NCBI RefSeq assembly: GCF_943914015.1
Contig: NZ_CALUAK010000117.1
Coordinates: 1-7,643 of the forward strand
Length of the DNA: 7,643 bases
From: an uncultured Corynebacterium sp.
Lineage (GTDB): Bacteria > Actinomycetota > Actinomycetes > Mycobacteriales > Mycobacteriaceae
Direction: 5' to 3'
The notes under the pieces were generated by a model. It searched no databases, had not been told where the DNA came from, and was given only the letters and a program-made list of their open reading frames with translations. This document shows, one piece after another, positions 5,510-7,643 of this stretch. The position numbers and the translations under genes are program-made. Numbering within the stretch: the first letter of the stretch is position 1; every line of letters begins with the position of its first letter.

Positions 5510-6367
5510 ATGAATAGCATGACCGCGAAAAGTTCGACTCCCGCTCGCAAACCCCACGTCTCCCCGTGGGCTCCCAACCAGCACGGTGCCTGGTCCATGC
5601 TCATCGGCCCGGCGATCGTCGCCACCGTTGCACTCCTCGTCGCCCTCATCAAGGGTGCATCCCCGGAGCCCGGACTCGCAGTCATCGCTCTCATCTGCAT
5701 CATCGTCGCCTGGCTCATGGGCTACTTCACCTTCTTCGCCTTCGGTCTCTGGGTAAAAGCCCGCAACCCCAAGCGCCGGCACCTCTACGCCAAGCCGGTG
5801 GAGGTTTACGGCCCGATCTGCGCAGTCGCCTGCATCATCGCGGTACTTCTCTACCCGCGCCTCATGGTCTGGGCCATTCCCTTCGCCATCCTCATTTCAG
5901 TCGCGGTCTTCGAGACCTGGCGCGGTCGCCCCCGCTCCCTCCTTTCTGGCTTTTCGACGACCGTTGCCTCCGCTTTCATCATCCCAGCGGTCCTCCACCT
6001 GGTCACCTGCCCCGCAGGTCCCATATTCGCCGTCACCATCTTCATCGCCCTCTACCACTTCTCGACGACGATGTACGTCAAATCAGTCATCCGCAAACGC
6101 GGCGACAAAAAATTCCGCATCGCCTCCGTCTCCTACCACGTCGCCTGCCTCGTCGCAGCCCTCGTCGCCGCGTTCCTCTGCCCGAAGGCCTACGTGCTCC
6201 TTTGCCCAGTCGTCATGGCCGCCGCGCTCTACCGTGCAATTCGTGTTCCCAGCCTGCAGGATCAGGGGCGAACCTTCACCGCTCGCCAAATCGGCATGTG
6301 GGAAGTCCCCATCACCATCACTGCCTACGTTCTCGCACTCTGGGGACTCATCGACATCCTGCTCTAG
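5510..6367 (+). CDS. YwiC-like family integral membrane protein
   Basis: The 285-aa product is a polytopic membrane protein of the YwiC-like family, recognised by the PNQHGAW motif (residues 22-28) just before the first membrane segment. Hydrophobic stretches lie at about 30-50, 55-83, 103-138 (two segments), 145-187 (two segments), 205-243 (two segments) and 262-284, giving eight or nine helices. Basic loops follow several of them (KARNPKRRHLY, RGRPRS, RKRGDKKFR), suggesting cytoplasmic faces. The biochemical function of the family is not established, so none is assigned. The ATG at 5510 is chosen because the -10 element at 5496-5501 would start the transcript there; ATG 5519 is an alternative and would remove three residues. 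The gene lies just after the tuf terminator as its own unit. It has no clear intrinsic terminator and would read into the hairpin array downstream. Confidence 0.88.
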   Translation: MNSMTAKSSTPARKPHVSPWAPNQHGAWSMLIGPAIVATVALLVALIKGASPEPGLAVIALICIIVAWLMGYFTFFAFGLWVKARNPKRRHLYAKPVEVYGPICAVACIIAVLLYPRLMVWAIPFAILISVAVFETWRGRPRSLLSGFSTTVASAFIIPAVLHLVTCPAGPIFAVTIFIALYHFSTTMYVKSVIRKRGDKKFRIASVSYHVACLVAALVAAFLCPKAYVLLCPVVMAAALYRAIRVPSLQDQGRTFTARQIGMWEVPITITAYVLALWGLIDILL

Positions 6368-6383
6368 TACCCCCTACTCGTTT

Positions 6384-6432
6384 GCGGCCCATCCGTTCTG
6401 AGATTCTCGGGGTTCTGTTCCGGCTGGGCTGC
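6384..6432 (+). repeat. Hairpin unit 1 of 5
   Basis: GCGGCCCA (6384-6391) pairs with TGGGCTGC (6425-6432) with one G-T wobble. Inside, TTCTGAG (6396-6402) can pair with CTCGGGG (6406-6412) around an ATT loop, including three wobbles. CCG (6393-6395) can also pair with CGG (6421-6423). It starts 17 nt after the YwiC-like stop codon. Its interior resembles that of unit 4. Confidence 0.75.
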
Positions 6433-6456
6433 CTTTGGGATTCCGGAGGTTCTTTT

Positions 6457-6505
6457 GCGGCCCGTGCCCTGCCGTCTAACGTGAGTGGGCTACCTGTTGG
6501 GCCAC
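6457..6505 (+). repeat. Hairpin unit 2 of 5
   Basis: GCGGCCCG (6457-6464) pairs with TGGGCCAC (6498-6505), with a C-A mismatch at 6458/6504 and a G-T wobble at 6464/6498. This is the weakest outer stem of the set. Inside, GCCC (6466-6469) can pair with GGGC (6487-6490). Confidence 0.65.
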
Positions 6506-6529
6506 TTTGCATTCCGCTCCATCCGCAAT

Positions 6530-6578
6530 GTGGCCCATCCACGTTGGACACCCGGGACTATCCAAGCCCATGGGCCGT
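6530..6578 (+). repeat. Hairpin unit 3 of 5
   Basis: GTGGCCCA (6530-6537) pairs with TGGGCCGT (6571-6578), the outer two pairs being G-T wobbles. Inside, TTGGA (6544-6548) pairs perfectly with TCCAA (6561-6565) around a 12-nt loop containing CCCGGG. Confidence 0.75.
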
Positions 6579-6611
6579 TTTCCGTTTGGGTGCGGCAGGG
6601 GAGATTCTTTT

Positions 6612-6660
6612 GTGTCCCACCCCTGACTGAGAACTCGTGGTTCTTTTCTGCCTGGGACAC
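6612..6660 (+). repeat. Hairpin unit 4 of 5 (compensatory changes)
   Basis: GTGTCCCA (6612-6619) pairs perfectly with TGGGACAC (6653-6660). Compared with unit 5, both arms have changed at the second and fourth pairs (C-G to T-A and G-C to T-A), keeping the stem intact. Inside, AGAAC (6630-6634) pairs with GTTCT (6640-6644) around a 5-nt loop. The gap before this unit is 33 nt rather than 24. Confidence 0.8.
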
Positions 6661-6684
6661 GCCGTGGGTACAGGCGTCCACTTT

Positions 6685-6733
6685 GCGGCCCAGCATTTTC
6701 CAAAGCCAAGACGCGGGGATCCGCCTGGGCCGC
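6685..6733 (+). repeat. Hairpin unit 5 of 5
   Basis: GCGGCCCA (6685-6692) pairs perfectly with TGGGCCGC (6726-6733). Inside, GCGG (6713-6716) pairs with CCGC (6721-6724) across a GGAT tetraloop. It is the last unit; after another 24 nt the terminator of the opposite-strand genes begins. Confidence 0.8.
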
Positions 6734-6757
6734 ATTCTACCTGCGGGGCCGAGATAC

Positions 6758-6791
6758 AAAAAGAGCGCAACCGCAGTAACGGTTGCGCTCT
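6758..6791 (-). terminator. Rho-independent terminator of the AmaP-like operon
   Basis: AGAGCGCAACCG (6762-6773) pairs perfectly with CGGTTGCGCTCT (6780-6791) around a 6-nt loop. The run of A at 6758-6762 reads as TTTTT on the minus strand directly after the stem, while no T-run follows on the plus strand. It therefore ends minus-strand transcription 15 nt past the AmaP-like stop codon. Confidence 0.93.
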
Positions 6792-6805
6792 GTTGCGTAG
6801 AGCAG

Positions 6806-7372
6806 TTAGTCGGCGTTGCGCTGTACGGGCTCCATGTGGAGGCGGAAGCGGGAGTCGACATCGACGTCGCGGATTGCTTCGCGGAGGTCGAGGTTTGCCT
6901 GCTCGATGCGTTCGCGGATCTGGACTGAGTTCACGCGCGGGTCGGCGGTGATGGTGAAGTCCATGATGGGGCGATCGCGGAATTCCTTGACCGAGGCGCC
7001 GGCATTTTCCACGAAGTTAATATCTTCGAAGGTTTCGGCAATGGCATCAGCGACGCGGCCGAGAGCCAGGGTGATGTTGCCGTCTTTGTTGGATGCAGAT
7101 GACGGGACGCGGTTTACGGTCTTGCGGGTGAAGTTGCTCAAGATCAGCCAGAGGCCGAGGATAATGGCAACGATGCCGATGAGACCGAGGATCCATGGGT
7201 AGGCCGGGGCGTCGGATAGGGTGCGCCAGGCCTCTTGGTCTGCGAATTCGGTGGCGTACTGGGCGTACGGGTTGTTGAAATGCAGAGCGATGAGGAGGGC
7301 GCCGACTGCGGCGAAGAGCAGGAAGCCGAGGAAAGCGACGATGCGGTTGAATGCGGCTAGGCCTTTATTCAT
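6806..7372 (-). CDS. amaP: AmaP-like alkaline shock response membrane anchor protein
   Basis: The 188-aa product has the layout of AmaP, which in Staphylococcus aureus anchors the abundant stress protein Asp23 to the membrane. Residues 1-10 are short and basic. Membrane segments lie at about 11-31 and 58-80, joined by a roughly 26-residue polar, probably extracellular, loop (HFNNPYAQYATEFADQEAWR). A cytoplasmic domain of about 105 residues (82-188) follows, alternating predicted strands and helices and ending DVDVDSRFRLHMEPVQRNAD. The start overlaps the upstream stop codon by one base (TAATG), which implies translational coupling, and GGAAGGAG (7390-7383) precedes it by 10 nt. The small upstream gene looks Asp23-like, supporting the assignment. 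Identification rests on topology and context, not on a diagnostic motif; a generic two-helix envelope protein is the alternative. Confidence 0.7.
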   Translation of the reverse strand: MNKGLAAFNRIVAFLGFLLFAAVGALLIALHFNNPYAQYATEFADQEAWRTLSDAPAYPWILGLIGIVAIILGLWLILSNFTRKTVNRVPSSASNKDGNITLALGRVADAIAETFEDINFVENAGASVKEFRDRPIMDFTITADPRVNSVQIRERIEQANLDLREAIRDVDVDSRFRLHMEPVQRNAD

Positions 7373-7643
7373 TACTCAGCCACTCCTTCCGGTTCCTTGA
7401 CATGCACAGTGAGGGTCGGTGCACCTGCAACGTTAGCAAGGTGCGGGGTGAGGTGATCCATTACGCGGCGGGTCAGGTCCTCCGCGGTGGCGGTATCGCC
7501 GTTGACGCTGACGGTGATGTGCTTGGGGGTCACAGTCGAATGTGCGTGGAGGACGCCGGGAACCTTCTCCGCCTGCGCGGTGCAGAGGAGAGCGATGTCG
7601 ATCGGACGCATCCACAGCGACGTGGCGGATTCAATCTTCCGGT
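7372..7643 (-). CDS. Asp23/Gls24-like small protein (5' partial)
   Basis: The visible 90 residues run off the window edge. The frame remains open upstream of the ATG at 7611 (residues RKIESATSLW precede it), and that ATG has no Shine-Dalgarno sequence at a suitable distance, so the real start is probably outside; if 7611 is used the protein has 79 aa. The pattern IALLCTAQAEKVPGVLHAHS, then TVTPKHITVSVNGD, a helix (LTRRVMDHLTPHLANVAG) and a final strand (TLTVHVKEP) resembles the Asp23 fold, where an AxxVPGV-type helix end precedes strands and a regulatory-looking helix. There is no signal peptide or membrane segment in the visible part. It overlaps the AmaP-like gene at TAATG and shares its terminator. 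The family call is an inference from pattern and neighbour. Confidence 0.55.
   Translation of the reverse strand, partial: RKIESATSLWMRPIDIALLCTAQAEKVPGVLHAHSTVTPKHITVSVNGDTATAEDLTRRVMDHLTPHLANVAGAPTLTVHVKEPEGVAE
7383..7390 (-). promoter_or_regulatory. Ribosome binding site of the AmaP-like gene
   Basis: On the minus strand GGAAGGAG lies inside the end of the upstream gene, 10 nt before the ATG at 7372. It supports this start and coupled translation across the TAATG overlap. Confidence 0.7.

Larger units (their letters stand above)
6384..6733 (+). repeat. Tandem array of five 49-nt hairpin elements, 73-nt period
   Basis: The 438-nt gap between the convergent genes (6368-6805) has no credible gene and is filled by this array plus the terminator at 6758-6791. 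Each element opens with an 8-mer of the GCGGCCCA type and closes with its inverted partner (TGGGCCGC type), always exactly 49 nt end to end. Unit starts are 6384, 6457, 6530, 6612 and 6685, giving steps of 73, 73, 82 and 73 nt. The 33-nt interiors are mostly unlike one another, but each has its own inner complementarity. Gaps between units are 24, 24, 33 and 24 nt and also differ in sequence. The outer stems are perfect in units 4 and 5, wobble-containing in 1 and 3, and have one mismatch in 2. The regularity is visible directly; function is unknown. Plus-strand orientation is suggested by wobble pairs only. Confidence 0.85.

Noticed and set aside
5566..6630. 354-codon plus-strand frame overlapping the YwiC-like gene
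   Set aside because: Out of frame with a clear membrane protein; its product is rich in P, R, H and S, typical of a GC-rich shadow frame.
6384..6733. CRISPR array
   Set aside because: The repeated parts are only 8 nt and occur as inverted pairs; there is no long identical repeat and no cas gene in view.
6384..6733. Integron attC array or MITE insertion
   Set aside because: No RYYYAAC/GTTRRRY core sites, no cassette genes, and no target-site duplication or transposon end could be seen.
6485..6928. Open frames across 6476-6951 in the hairpin array region, both strands
   Set aside because: They cross the array, the minus-strand terminator and the AmaP-like gene, have no Shine-Dalgarno sequence, and give compositionally odd products.

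Overview
The window comes from a high-GC Gram-positive actinobacterium, most likely a Corynebacterium. The EF-G and EF-Tu proteins, the rpsL-rpsG-fusA-tuf order, the tuf promoter and leader (which match what I recall of the C. glutamicum tuf promoter), and the YwiC-like and AmaP-like neighbours all fit that genus. Species cannot be told from the sequence alone.

Layout, left to right. (1) 9-533 (+): an uncharacterised, all-helical protein of 174 aa, possibly cut by the window edge. (2) 534-806: a long structured leader with candidate promoters for rpsL. (3) 807-5431 (+): the str region, with ribosomal proteins S12 (rpsL) and S7 (rpsG), elongation factor G (fusA, GTG start) and elongation factor Tu (tuf, GTG start). 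tuf has its own strong promoter, a 5' leader with hairpins and a classic intrinsic terminator. (4) 5510-6367 (+): a YwiC-like polytopic membrane protein, probably translated from a leaderless or nearly leaderless mRNA. (5) 6368-6805: a non-coding convergent intergenic region. (6) 6806-7643 (-): an AmaP-like membrane anchor and, upstream of it and cut by the window edge, a small Asp23/Gls24-like protein; the two overlap at TAATG and share a strong terminator at 6758-6791.

The str genes supply the decoding centre (S12), the 30S head (S7) and the two GTPases that deliver aminoacyl-tRNA and translocate the ribosome. All motifs needed for function are intact. The minus-strand pair resembles the Asp23-AmaP envelope-stress module, in which a membrane anchor tethers a soluble Asp23 protein.

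The most unusual structure lies in the convergent gap. Five elements of exactly 49 nt (6384-6432, 6457-6505, 6530-6578, 6612-6660, 6685-6733) each begin with a GCGGCCCA-type 8-mer and end with its inverted partner. They recur at a 73-nt period, with one 82-nt step. Interiors differ strongly between units, yet each can form its own inner stem, and unit 4 has two compensatory base-pair changes in its outer stem. This looks like a tandem array of structured hairpin elements (RNA or single-stranded DNA). I do not recognise it as any named family.
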